Below are positions 16,968-25,317 of a DNA stretch of 64,000 bases, piece by piece (the first letter of the stretch is position 1; every line of letters starts with the position of its first letter). The notes under the pieces were generated by a model. The model did no database searches, was not told the origin of the DNA, and saw only the letters and a program-made list of their open reading frames with translations. A program made the position numbers and the translations under genes. The stretch is from Hymenobacter algoricola (GTDB lineage Bacteria; Bacteroidota; Bacteroidia; Cytophagales; Hymenobacteraceae): assembly GCF_039539525.1 (NCBI RefSeq), contig NZ_BAABDH010000039.1:186001-250000 (forward strand), read 5' to 3'.

Positions 16968-18263
16968 TTATCGGGCCAGCAGATACTGCTGCAGCGCCGC
17001 GAAGGTCGCCGGCAGCACCACGCTTTGTTTTTCCCGCGTCAGCAGGTCGCCCAGCGCTTCCGGCACCGGCACCCGGGTTCCGATAATGGGCTCCACCACG
17101 TCGTAGAACTTCACCGGGTGGGCCGTGGCGAGGAAAATACCGTGCGCCGCCGGGTGGTGGGCCAGATACTGCTGCAGGGCCTCATAGGCCACCGCGCCGT
17201 GCGGGTCGAGCAGGTACCCGTGCTGCTCATACACGGCCCGGATAGCGGCCGCCGTCCGGGTATCCGACACGGTATAGCCGCTGATGCGCCGTTGCATTGC
17301 CTCAAACTCCTGGCCGAACAGCTCCAGGATGCGCACGAAGTTGCTCGGGTTGCCTACGTCCATGGCGTTGGAAATGGTGGCCACGGCCTCCTGCGGGAGG
17401 AAGCGGCCGCTGCGCAGGTACTCCGGCACGGCGTCGTTGGCATTGCAGGCGGCCAGGAAATGCTGGGCCGGCAGCCCCGACGCGTAGGCCAGCAGCCCGG
17501 CGCAGAGGTTGCCGAAATTGCCGCTGGGCACCGCGAAAACCGGCGGCCCGGCGTGGGGCCACTGCTGCCAGGCAAAGCAGTAGTACAGCTGCTGGGGCAG
17601 CCAGCGGGCCACGTTGATGGAATTAGCCGACGTGAGGAAGTAGCGGCGGCCCAGCTCGGCATCCCCGAAGGCCTGCTTCACCAGCCGCTGGCAGTCGTCG
17701 AACGTGCCCTGCACCTCCAGCGCCGTGATATTGCGGCCCAGCGTGGTCAGCTGCAGCTCCTGCACCGAGCTGACCTTGCCCGCCGGGTAGAGAATGATGA
17801 CCTCGACGCCTTCCACGCCCAGAAAGCCGCTGGCCACGGCCCCGCCGGTGTCGCCGGAGGTAGCGACCAGCACGGTTACTTTGGCCTGCCCCTGCCGGGA
17901 AAAGTAGCCCAGGCACCGGCTCATAAACCGCGCCCCCACGTCCTTGAAAGCCAGCGTGGGGCCGTGAAACAGCTCCAGCGCGCTGCTCCGCGCCGTGACT
18001 TCCACCAGCGGAAACGCGAAGTCCACCGCCTCGGCGCAGATGTGGCGCAGCACGGCCTCGGGAAGTGTGTCACCCACGTAAGGCCGCATCACCTCGAAGG
18101 CAACGGTGGCCGGGTCCAGGGTTTTCAGCTCGCGCAGGAACCTGGCGGAAAACTGCGGAATACGCTCGGGGAAGTAGAGGCCGCCGTCCGGGGCCTGCCC
18201 GGCAATGGTAGCCTGACGAAAGTCAACCGGCGGCGCCTGGTGGCGGAGGCTGTAGTAGAGCAT
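16968..18263 (-). CDS. thrC: threonine synthase
   Basis: A 431-residue PLP enzyme that turns O-phosphohomoserine into threonine, the last step of the pathway. The PLP lysine is K107 in HGPTLAFKDVGARFM; the phosphate-binding loop is ATSGDTGGAV, and SANSINVARWLPQQ and PSGNFGNLCAG are further family signatures. The start is the ATG at 18263, giving MLYYSLRH; the in-frame TTG at 18275 adds four residues without support. It lies 44 bases after thrB and ends the thrABC operon. Confidence 0.95.
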   Translation of the reverse strand: MLYYSLRHQAPPVDFRQATIAGQAPDGGLYFPERIPQFSARFLRELKTLDPATVAFEVMRPYVGDTLPEAVLRHICAEAVDFAFPLVEVTARSSALELFHGPTLAFKDVGARFMSRCLGYFSRQGQAKVTVLVATSGDTGGAVASGFLGVEGVEVIILYPAGKVSSVQELQLTTLGRNITALEVQGTFDDCQRLVKQAFGDAELGRRYFLTSANSINVARWLPQQLYYCFAWQQWPHAGPPVFAVPSGNFGNLCAGLLAYASGLPAQHFLAACNANDAVPEYLRSGRFLPQEAVATISNAMDVGNPSNFVRILELFGQEFEAMQRRISGYTVSDTRTAAAIRAVYEQHGYLLDPHGAVAYEALQQYLAHHPAAHGIFLATAHPVKFYDVVEPIIGTRVPVPEALGDLLTREKQSVVLPATFAALQQYLLAR

Positions 18264-18307
18264 GGTAGAGGGCAAATCGGGAGGCAGTGTGAGCCGTCAC
18301 GCCGCAA

Positions 18308-19282
18308 TTAGAAAGCTACGGCCGGCACGGTCGCCGCCGCCGGCAGAATCCGCACGCCGTCGGGATTGATGGTGCTCACGTAGGTATGAAAGTCGATGCC
18401 GGCGCCGGTGTAGATGGCGCGCATGGCGGCGGCCACGCGGTGGGCTGTGGCCTCGTCGCGGCTCAGCATGAAGATGGAGGGCCCCGAGCCGGAAATGCCG
18501 CCGCCCAGGGCCCCGGCCGCCAGGCTCTGGGCCTTCACCGCGGCGAAGCACGGAATCAGGATGCTGCGCACGGGCTCGATGATGACGTCTTCCAGGCTGC
18601 GGCCAATCAGGTCGTAGTCGCCTTTCATCAGGCCCGCAATCAGGCCGCCCACGTTGCCCCACTGGGTAATGGCATCCCTGAGCAGCACTTCCTTTTTCAG
18701 GATTTCGCGGGCGTCGGAGGTTTTTACCTCAATCTGGGGGTGGACCACCGTCACGTAGAGCAGCGGGGCCGGAATCGGGATGATGTCGAGCGGGGTGGTA
18801 GAGCGGATCAGGGTGACGCCGCCGTAGATGGCGGGCGCGATGTTGTCGGCGTGGCGCACCCCGGAGGCTACTTCCTCGCCGTAGGTGGCAAACTCAACCA
18901 GCTCGGCGGGCGAAAACCGGTGGCCCAGCAGGTGGTTGGCGCCCACCACGGCCCCCGCCGCGCTGGCGGCGCTGCTGCCGATGCCGCTGCCGGGCTTGAT
19001 TCCCTTGGCAATTTCCACCTCAAACCCGACCTCTTCCGGCACGGCCTTCAGCAGCGCCAGCAGGGCCGCGCCAGCCACGTTGCGCGCGGGCTCGGTGGGC
19101 AGGTTGTAGTCGTCGCGGTTGATGATGATGATGATGCCGCGCTGCGCCGTCAGGCGCATCGTCATCGTGTCGTAGGGCTGGCTGAGGGCGAAGCCGAGCA
19201 CGTCGAAGCCGCAGACCACGTTGGCTACCGTGCCGGGCGCGAGGATGGTGATGGCGTCGGGAGAGAAGGAAGGGGGAAGCAT
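18308..19282 (-). CDS. thrB: homoserine kinase
   Basis: A 324-residue GHMP-family kinase that phosphorylates homoserine for ThrC. The N-terminus APGTVANVVCGFDVLGFAL, the ATP-binding motif PGSGIGSSAASAAGAVVGAN near residues 97-116 and the third GHMP motif GALGGGISGSGPSIFML near residues 258-274 are all present. It is separated from thrA by 36 bases and from thrC by 44, with no terminator between, so the three form one transcription unit whose expression should follow the leader upstream of thrA. Confidence 0.95.
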   Translation of the reverse strand: MLPPSFSPDAITILAPGTVANVVCGFDVLGFALSQPYDTMTMRLTAQRGIIIIINRDDYNLPTEPARNVAGAALLALLKAVPEEVGFEVEIAKGIKPGSGIGSSAASAAGAVVGANHLLGHRFSPAELVEFATYGEEVASGVRHADNIAPAIYGGVTLIRSTTPLDIIPIPAPLLYVTVVHPQIEVKTSDAREILKKEVLLRDAITQWGNVGGLIAGLMKGDYDLIGRSLEDVIIEPVRSILIPCFAAVKAQSLAAGALGGGISGSGPSIFMLSRDEATAHRVAAAMRAIYTGAGIDFHTYVSTINPDGVRILPAAATVPAVAF

Positions 19283-19318
19283 AGGGCGGGCAGAACGGGA
19301 ACAACAGAATGGAGCCGG

Positions 19319-21763
19319 CTAAACCCGGGCGGCGCGCATCAGGTCGGCAAAAACCCCGGCGGCCGTGACGTCGGCCCCGGCCCCGGCGCCTTTCACCACC
19401 AACGGCTGCTCGGCGTAGCGGTTGGTGTAGAACAGCACCACGTTGTCCTTGCCTTTCAGCTGGTACAGGTCGTGGTCGGGGCCTACTGCCTGCAGGCCCA
19501 CGGCGGCCTGCCCATCGTTGTACGAAGCCACGAAGCGCAGCTTCCGGCCGGCGGCGGTGGCCGCGTCGTAGAGCTGGCGGAAGTGGCTTTCGTGGGCGGC
19601 GAGCTGCTCGTAAAACGCGGGCACGTCGCCGGCCAGGCAGGCGGCGGGCAGGAAGGCGGTGTTGTCGATGTCGGCCATTTCCATCGTCACGCCGGCCTCG
19701 CGGGCCAGAATCAGGATTTTGCGGGCCACGTCGGTGCCGCTCAGGTCGAGGCGTGGGTCGGGCTCGGTGTAGCCCTCGTCCTGGGCCTGACGCACCACCT
19801 CGGCAAACGGGCGGCGGCCGTCGTAGTGGTTGAAGACGAAGTTGAGCGTGCCCGACAATACCGCTTCCATGCGCTGCACCACGTCGCCGCTGCGCAGTAA
19901 GTCGTTGAGCGTGCCGATGACGGGCAAGGCCGCGCCCACGTTGGTTTCGAACAGGAAGCTGGTGTTGAACTCCCGGGCCAGGCTTTTCAGCCGGGCGTAG
20001 TTCTGGTAGGCCGAGGCGCAGGCCACCTTGTTGCAGGCCACCACCGCCACGCTTTTGGCCAGCAGCGCCGCGTAGCAGTCGGCCACTTCCGCCGCCGCCG
20101 TCACGTCCACAAACACTGAGTTGCGCAGGTTCAGCGCGTGAATCTGCTCAACCAGGTCGTTGAGCTGCAGCTCCTGGCCCTGGGCCAGGCGGTCTTCCCA
20201 GGTGTTCAGGTCGAGGCCGTTGGGGTCCAGCACGTATTGCCGGCTGTTGGCCAGCGCCACCACGCGCAGCTGCAGTTGCAGCTTGTCGAGCAGGTAGCGC
20301 TGCTGCTGCTGGAGCTGGCCGAGCAGCTTGCGGCCCACGTTGCCCACGCCCACGATAAACACGTTGATCTGCTTGTACTCGACCTCAAAAAAGGCTTCGT
20401 GCAGCACGTTGATGGCCTTCTTGACATCCGAGGCCTGAATGACGGTGGAAATGTTCTTCTCCGACGAGCCCTGGGCGATGGCGCGGATGTTGACCCCGTT
20501 GTGGCCCAGGGCGCTGAACAGGCGGCCGCTGATGCCGGGATGGTTCTTCATGCTTTCCCCCACCAGCGCCACAATGGCCAGCCCGGTTTCCAGCCGTAGC
20601 GGCTCCAGCCGGCGGGTGCTGATTTCGTGGGCAAACTCCTCGTCCACGGCCGTCCTGGCGCGTTCGGCATCGGCTGCGCCCACGGCCACCGAAATGGAGT
20701 GCTCCGAGGAGCTTTGGGTGATGAGAATGACGTTGACGCGCTCCCGGGCCAGGGCCTCAAACAGCCGCTTACTAAAGCCCGGTACGCCCACCATGCCGCT
20801 GCCTTCCAGGTTAAGCAGGGTCAGGCCGCCGATGCTGGAGATGCCGCGCACCGTGTCCCGGGTCCGGGGCGGGGCCACTTCCACCAGGGTGCCGTAGTCG
20901 GCCGGGGCGAAGGTGTTTTTGATCCGGAGCGGAATGCCCGCGTGCATCACCGGCTGAATGGTGGGCGGATACAGCACCTTGGCCCCGAAGTGCGACAGCT
21001 CCATGGCCTCCTGGTAGGAAATGTGCGCAATGGGCTGGGCGTGGCGCACCAGCCGCGGGTCGGCCGTCATCATGCCGCTCACGTCGGTCCAGATTTCCAG
21101 GCGGCTGGCTTGCAGGGCCACGGCGAAGATGGCCCCGCTGTAGTCGGAGCCGCCGCGGCCCAGCGTGGTGGTGGTGCCCGCCGCGTCGGCGGCAATGAAA
21201 CCCGGCACCACGTGGATGGCTTGCGGCCCGGCGGCCACGCAGTCGCGGATCAGCTGGTTGGTGGTGGCGAAGTCTACCTCCGCGGCGCCGAAGCGGGAGT
21301 TGGTGCGAATCAGCGCCCGGCTGTCGTGCCAGGCGTGGGCCGTGCCGGTGGCCTGCAGCCGCGCGGCCACCAGCTGCGAGGAGAGCAGCTCGCCGAAGCT
21401 CATGAGCCGGTCCAAGGTGCGCGCGGATAGCTCGCCGAGGGCAAACACACTGCTGCAGATGGCTTCCAGCTCGTTGCAGCGGCGCTTCACCTGACTCAGC
21501 GCCGCGCTCTGGCTGGCCACCGGAATCAGCTCTTTCACCGCCTCCAGGTGGCGCTGCTCGATGTGCAGCAGCAGCTCCTGGTAGGCTGCCTGGCCCGCGG
21601 CGGCCCGCTGCCCGGCCGCCATCAGCGCGTCGGTGATGCCACCCAGGGCCGACACCACGACCACTACGGTATCCTGCCGCGCGGCCTCCAGAACGATGTC
21701 CAGTACCCTGAGAATGTTGGCCCCATTGGCCACGGACGTACCGCCGAATTTTAGAACCTGCAT
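19319..21763 (-). CDS. thrA: bifunctional aspartokinase/homoserine dehydrogenase
   Basis: An 814-residue fusion. Residues 1-about 300 are the aspartate kinase (VLKFGGTSVAN at the start, LGRGGSDYSGA near residue 210), then two ACT regulatory domains that normally bind threonine or lysine, then from about residue 465 the homoserine dehydrogenase with Rossmann motif GVGNVGRKLLGQL and VLSGTLNFVFNHY. It catalyses steps one and three of the aspartate pathway. The ATG at 21763 is preferred because the protein then starts MQVLKFGG; the ATG at 21787 adds eight residues and lies one base beyond the T tract of the attenuator terminator. Confidence 0.95.
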   Translation of the reverse strand: MQVLKFGGTSVANGANILRVLDIVLEAARQDTVVVVVSALGGITDALMAAGQRAAAGQAAYQELLLHIEQRHLEAVKELIPVASQSAALSQVKRRCNELEAICSSVFALGELSARTLDRLMSFGELLSSQLVAARLQATGTAHAWHDSRALIRTNSRFGAAEVDFATTNQLIRDCVAAGPQAIHVVPGFIAADAAGTTTTLGRGGSDYSGAIFAVALQASRLEIWTDVSGMMTADPRLVRHAQPIAHISYQEAMELSHFGAKVLYPPTIQPVMHAGIPLRIKNTFAPADYGTLVEVAPPRTRDTVRGISSIGGLTLLNLEGSGMVGVPGFSKRLFEALARERVNVILITQSSSEHSISVAVGAADAERARTAVDEEFAHEISTRRLEPLRLETGLAIVALVGESMKNHPGISGRLFSALGHNGVNIRAIAQGSSEKNISTVIQASDVKKAINVLHEAFFEVEYKQINVFIVGVGNVGRKLLGQLQQQQRYLLDKLQLQLRVVALANSRQYVLDPNGLDLNTWEDRLAQGQELQLNDLVEQIHALNLRNSVFVDVTAAAEVADCYAALLAKSVAVVACNKVACASAYQNYARLKSLAREFNTSFLFETNVGAALPVIGTLNDLLRSGDVVQRMEAVLSGTLNFVFNHYDGRRPFAEVVRQAQDEGYTEPDPRLDLSGTDVARKILILAREAGVTMEMADIDNTAFLPAACLAGDVPAFYEQLAAHESHFRQLYDAATAAGRKLRFVASYNDGQAAVGLQAVGPDHDLYQLKGKDNVVLFYTNRYAEQPLVVKGAGAGADVTAAGVFADLMRAARV

Positions 21764-21787
21764 AAACGAGGGAGTTGGAACGCGCAT

Positions 21788-21841
21788 GAAAAAGCCCGCT
21801 GCGTCCGTCCGGATTCCGAAGAATGCGGGGGGCGGCGGGCT
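21788..21841 (-). terminator. candidate attenuator terminator of the thr operon
   Basis: On the minus strand AGCCCGC (21835-21841) pairs with GCGGGCT (21793-21799) and TTTTT follows directly (21789-21793). The 35-base loop holds a small hairpin, ATTC-TTCG-GAAT, with a stable UUCG loop. The terminator ends immediately before thrA, so it would block the whole operon when formed. Its 5' arm is also able to pair with 21873-21882, which would prevent termination. Confidence 0.7.
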
Positions 21842-21872
21842 GCTGAACTCGAAGAAGGAGTGGGGGGAATGG

Positions 21873-21882
21873 GCAGCCCGCT
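21873..21882 (-). promoter_or_regulatory. candidate antiterminator strand overlapping the leader stop codon
   Basis: On the minus strand AGCGGGCTGC begins within the TAG stop of the leader peptide. Nine bases, GCGGGCTGC, are perfectly complementary to GCAGCCCGC at 21835-21843, which includes the 5' arm of the terminator. It can also fold back on the preceding CCCG through the palindrome CCCGCTAGCGGG (21877-21888), which gives a third, protecting hairpin. Confidence 0.65.
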
Positions 21883-21970
21883 AGCGGGTAGTGACCATGC
21901 GTGTGGGCGTGACTGCGAAGGAAGCAGTCGGGGCGGGGGCAAACGGAAGATTCGGGAGACGCTGAACCAT
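21881..21970 (-). CDS. threonine operon leader peptide
   Basis: A 29-residue open reading frame directly upstream of the thr terminator. Five residues are threonine, four of them in the last ten (VTPTRMVTTR), encoded by ACG, ACA, ACT and ACC. The stop codon overlaps the antiterminator strand, so a ribosome that finishes translation would cover it and allow termination, while one stalled at the two Thr codons about 20-25 bases earlier would leave it free. This is the classical arrangement of Thr attenuation. A shorter start at the internal ATG (ending at 21898) is possible. Translation is not proven. Confidence 0.65.
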   Translation of the reverse strand: MVQRLPNLPFAPAPTASFAVTPTRMVTTR

Positions 21971-21988
21971 TCGGGCAGGAGTGTGGGG

Positions 21989-21996
21989 CCAAAGTA
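21989..21996 (-). promoter_or_regulatory. candidate -7 element of the thr operon
   Basis: On the minus strand TACTTTGG, seven of eight positions of TAnnTTTG, 18 bases before the leader ATG. A TTTG lies 15 bases further upstream, shorter than the usual spacing, so the call is tentative. Confidence 0.35.
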
Positions 21997-22036
21997 GGAA
22001 TTTTTCCCGGCCAAACCAGTACCCAATAAGAAAGGT

Positions 22037-22096
22037 ACTACCGCCCGGCCGGACCAGCGCCGGCGTGCATCGGCCGGCGCTGGTCCGGCTGGTAGT
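22037..22096. repeat. long perfect hairpin between thrA leader and prfA
   Basis: A 16-bp perfect stem (22049-22064 with 22073-22088) with an eight-base loop, extended by ACTACC (22037-22042) pairing with GGTAGT (22091-22096). No T tract follows on either side. It lies between the two divergent promoters and may be a structured transcript or a protein-binding site. Confidence 0.6.
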
Positions 22097-22142
22097 GCTG
22101 GGAAGCGGCAACAAGGGCCCGGATTTGTGGTGTTAGATTCCG

Positions 22143-22150
22143 TATCTTTA
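22143..22150 (+). promoter_or_regulatory. candidate -7 element for prfA
   Basis: TATCTTTA, seven of eight positions of TAnnTTTG, 29 bases before the prfA ATG, with a TTTG at 22125-22128 that is closer than usual. Confidence 0.35.
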
Positions 22151-22178
22151 CAGCCTAATACAACTCTCTGAAGGCAAG

Positions 22179-23249
22179 ATGCTAGATAAACTGGAAGCCA
22201 TTCGCCAGCGCTACGAAGACGTCAACGAACAGCTGATGCAGCCCGAGGCTATGAGCGACATGAAGCGCTACAAGTCTCTGAACAAGGAATACAAGGACCT
22301 GGGCAAAATCGTGACGGAGTACCGCCGCTACCAGGAGGTGCTGTCCAATATTGAAGGAGCCCGCGAAGTTATTTCGACCGAGAAGGACGAGGACTTCCGC
22401 CAGATGGCCAAGGACGAGCTCGAAGGCCTGCTGCCCGAGCAGGACCGCCTCGAAACCGTCATCAAGGATTTGCTGCTGCCCCGCGACCCGAACGACTCCA
22501 AGGACGTTATCATGGAAATCCGGGCCGGCGCCGGCGGCGACGAAGCGGCCATTTTCGCCGGCGACCTGCAGCGCATGTACATGCGCTACGCCGAAAAGAA
22601 CGGCCTGAAGATGGACCTCATCGACGCCACCGAAGGCACCTCGGGCGGCTACAAGGAAATTATTCTGGCCGTGAAGGGCGAGGACGTGTACGGCAAGCTC
22701 AAGTTTGAGAGCGGCGTGCACCGCGTGCAGCGCGTACCGGCCACCGAAACCCAGGGCCGCATTCACACCTCGGTGGCCTCCATCGTGGTGATGCCCGAAG
22801 CGGAGGAGCTGGACGTGCAGATCGACATGAACGACGTGCGCAAGGACCTGTTTATGTCATCGGGCCCCGGCGGGCAGTCGGTAAACACGACCTACTCGGC
22901 CGTGCGCCTCACCCACCTGCCCACGGGCCTGGTGGCGCAGTGCCAGGACCAGAAGTCGCAGCTCAAGAACTTCGACAAGGCCCTGCAGGTACTTCGCTCG
23001 CGGATCTACGAAATCGAGCTGGCCAAGAAAAACGAGGCCGAAGGCGCCCAGCGCAAAAGCATGATTGGCAGCGGCGACCGGAGCGACAAAATCCGCACCT
23101 ACAACTACCCCCAGGGCCGCGTGACCGACCACCGCATCGGCTACACGGTGCACAACCTGGCCAGCGTGATGGAAGGCAACATCGACGACTTCGTGGAGCA
23201 GCTGCGCATTGCCGAAAGCGCAGAGCGCTTGAAGGAAGGCGTTTCGTAG
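22179..23249 (+). CDS. prfA: peptide chain release factor 1
   Basis: A 356-residue class I release factor that ends translation at UAA and UAG. The peptidyl-hydrolysis motif GGQ is in SSGPGGQSVNTTYSAVRLTH near residue 228, and the codon-recognition tripeptide is PAT in RVPATETQGRIHTS near residue 188, which marks RF1 rather than RF2 (SPF). Length and N-terminal helical hairpin are normal. It is divergent from the thr operon and is followed by a hairpin repeat. Confidence 0.97.
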   Translation: MLDKLEAIRQRYEDVNEQLMQPEAMSDMKRYKSLNKEYKDLGKIVTEYRRYQEVLSNIEGAREVISTEKDEDFRQMAKDELEGLLPEQDRLETVIKDLLLPRDPNDSKDVIMEIRAGAGGDEAAIFAGDLQRMYMRYAEKNGLKMDLIDATEGTSGGYKEIILAVKGEDVYGKLKFESGVHRVQRVPATETQGRIHTSVASIVVMPEAEELDVQIDMNDVRKDLFMSSGPGGQSVNTTYSAVRLTHLPTGLVAQCQDQKSQLKNFDKALQVLRSRIYEIELAKKNEAEGAQRKSMIGSGDRSDKIRTYNYPQGRVTDHRIGYTVHNLASVMEGNIDDFVEQLRIAESAERLKEGVS

Positions 23250-23281
23250 TCTTTTGCACTAAGCCGGTTCCCAAACCGTTT

Positions 23282-23364
23282 GTCATCCTGAGCCTGCGAA
23301 GAACCTTATCCCCCCGGCGCGCGTCGTGGCCCGGGATAAGGTCCTTTACAAGCCCAGGATGACC
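23282..23364. repeat. dispersed hairpin repeat, copy 3
   Basis: Arms GTCATCCTG...ACCTTATCCC and GGGATAAGGT...AGGATGAC are inverse complements with a few mismatches around a GC-rich loop. It lies between prfA and the next lipoprotein gene. The outer sequence GTCATCCTGAGC is the same kind as GTCATTCCGAGC in copy 1. Confidence 0.7.
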
Positions 23365-23393
23365 CGTTTTTAAGCTGCTCTTGCCCGCCTCTC

Positions 23394-24881
23394 ATGCGCT
23401 TTCTGCTACCGCTGCTATTCGTTGCCTCCTGCCTGCTCACGGCGCTGCCCGGCTGCGAGCCGAAGGAAAATCTGCTGACTACGGATGCCGGCGCCCGGCT
23501 GGCATTCTCGACCGACACGGTGATGTTCGACACGGTCTTTGCCCAGGTGGGCACCGTGACCAAGCGGCTGTGGGTGTATAACCGCAACCGCCGGGCCGTG
23601 AAGGTGGAGCAGATTACGCTGGCGAATCCCGGCGGCACGCCGTATTCGCTGGTCATCAACGGCAACGAGGGCCCGGCCGCCAACAACGTGGAAATCCGGG
23701 GCGAGGACAGTTTGCAGATCCTGGTGCGCGCCCTGCTCGGTCCCGGGCAGCAAACCGAGGACAAGCCGTTTCTGGTGGAGGACCGGCTGCAGTTTCGCAC
23801 CAACGGCAACAACCAGGACGTGAAGCTGATATCGTACGGCCGCAACGCCTACTTCCACCGCAACCAGATTCTGCCCTGCATTGAGGAGTGGAAGAATGAC
23901 CGGCCCCATGTCATCTTCGGGGCCGTGCTGGTGAGGCCGGGCTGCGTGCTCACCATTCAGCCCGGTACCCGCGTGTACTCGCACGCCGGCGCGGCCATCA
24001 TCGTGCGGGGCACGCTGCGGGTCAATCCGGACTTTGCGCCCACCACCCCGCTCAAGGCCGATGACCGCAACATCGTCCGCTTTGCCGCCGACCGGCTGGA
24101 ACCGGCCTACAACGACGTGCCGGGGCAGTGGGCGGGCATCCAGTTCGACTCTACCAGCCGCAACAACGTGGTGCGCTACGCCGAAATCAAGAACGCCTCG
24201 TTTGCCCTGCTCGTGTACAACCCCGGCAACCAGCAGCCCCGCCCCAACGTGCTGCTTGAGCATACGGTGATTAAGAACATTTCCGGCGCCACGCTGTCGT
24301 TTGCCAACGGCGGGCAGGCGTTTGAAGGGGCCGGCATCTTCAGCTTCTCCGGCGATTTTACCCTCAACAACTGCCTGCTCACCAACTGCGGCGAGTACGC
24401 CCTGCGCGCCGTGGGCGGGGGCCAGTACAATCTGAACTTCTGCACGGTGGCCAACTATACGCCCCAGTTCCGGCGGGAAACCAGCTCGCTGTTTTTTACC
24501 AATAAAGCCCTGCGGGCCAACCTGGCCAACCCGATTCAGACCAGCATCACGATTCAGAACTCGATTATCTGGGGTTCCCTGGAGGACGAGCTGGGCTTTG
24601 AAAACAACGGGACGCCCTACCCGATTGCGGTGCAGAACAGCATCCTGCGCACCAAGGCCTTCCGCACCCAGCTCGGCGTCAACGACAACCTGATCAACAG
24701 CAACCCCAAGTTCAGGCGCGCCCCCGACAACGGGTTTGCCGATAAGTTCGACTACCGCCTCGACACGCTTTCCCCGGCCAGCAATCGGCCCGCCCGCGGG
24801 GCCCGCCTCGACTTCGACCTGCTGCACGTACCCCGCGGCGCTGCTCCCGACTTGGGCGCCTACGAGCGGACTAACCCTTAG
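23394..24881 (+). CDS. lipoprotein with right-handed beta-helix domain
   Basis: A 495-residue lipoprotein with signal peptide and lipobox ALPGC near residue 19. The first 130 mature residues form a beta-sandwich-like part (STDTVMFDTVFAQVGTVTKR and VYNRNRRAVKVEQITLANP), as often seen before parallel beta-helices. From about residue 180 the sequence has repeating short strands with N and G turns (VVRYAEIKNASFALLVYN, VLLEHTVIKNISGATLSFAN, FTLNNCLLTNCGEYALRAV, ITIQNSIIWGS), typical of a pectate-lyase-like right-handed beta-helix. The C-terminus LGAYERT is typical of such surface proteins. It likely binds polysaccharide or protein outside the cell. Eight bases separate it from the following gene. 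Confidence 0.8.
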   Translation: MRFLLPLLFVASCLLTALPGCEPKENLLTTDAGARLAFSTDTVMFDTVFAQVGTVTKRLWVYNRNRRAVKVEQITLANPGGTPYSLVINGNEGPAANNVEIRGEDSLQILVRALLGPGQQTEDKPFLVEDRLQFRTNGNNQDVKLISYGRNAYFHRNQILPCIEEWKNDRPHVIFGAVLVRPGCVLTIQPGTRVYSHAGAAIIVRGTLRVNPDFAPTTPLKADDRNIVRFAADRLEPAYNDVPGQWAGIQFDSTSRNNVVRYAEIKNASFALLVYNPGNQQPRPNVLLEHTVIKNISGATLSFANGGQAFEGAGIFSFSGDFTLNNCLLTNCGEYALRAVGGGQYNLNFCTVANYTPQFRRETSSLFFTNKALRANLANPIQTSITIQNSIIWGSLEDELGFENNGTPYPIAVQNSILRTKAFRTQLGVNDNLINSNPKFRRAPDNGFADKFDYRLDTLSPASNRPARGARLDFDLLHVPRGAAPDLGAYERTNP

Positions 24882-24889
24882 ACTGTACG

Positions 24890-25312
24890 ATGCGCTGGAT
24901 TCAGAAACGCCTGCGGCTGCCGGCCGTGCGCCGGGGCTTCCACCTCGTTACCGATCTGCTGGTGGCCGAGCTGCCCGAGCTGGAAGCACTGACGGTGGGC
25001 ACGGCGCACTTCTTCCTGCAGCACACCTCGGCCAGCCTGAGCATCAACGAAAACGCCGACCCCACGGTCCGCCACGACTTCGAGGAGTTCTTCAACCGCG
25101 CGGCCCCCGAAAATGCTCCTTACTTCCACCACACCCAGGAAGGCCCCGACGACATGCCTGCCCACCTGAAGGCGGCCCTGCTGGGCGCGTCCGTCACCAT
25201 CCCGATTACCAACGGGCAGCTGGCGCTGGGCACCTGGCAGGGAATCTATCTGGGGGAGCACCGCAACCATGGCGGCCGGCGCTGGGTGGTAGTGACGCTC
25301 ATGGGCGAGTAG
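24890..25312 (+). CDS. YjbQ/UPF0047 family protein
   Basis: A 140-residue single-domain protein of the YjbQ family, members of which show weak thiamine-phosphate synthase activity. Conserved blocks are FFLQHTSASLSINENADPTVRHD (residues 43-65), EGPDDMPAHLKAALLG with the conserved histidine, and the closing GTWQGIYLGEHRNHGGRRWVVVTL. Length and motif order are normal. It starts eight bases after the beta-helix lipoprotein gene and is probably translated from the same mRNA. The physiological substrate is unknown. Confidence 0.9.
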   Translation: MRWIQKRLRLPAVRRGFHLVTDLLVAELPELEALTVGTAHFFLQHTSASLSINENADPTVRHDFEEFFNRAAPENAPYFHHTQEGPDDMPAHLKAALLGASVTIPITNGQLALGTWQGIYLGEHRNHGGRRWVVVTLMGE

Positions 25313-25317
25313 CCGCG

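Noticed and set aside
24890..25312. TPP riboswitch upstream of the YjbQ-family gene
   Set aside because: Only eight bases separate it from the previous gene and nothing resembling a THI element is seen.
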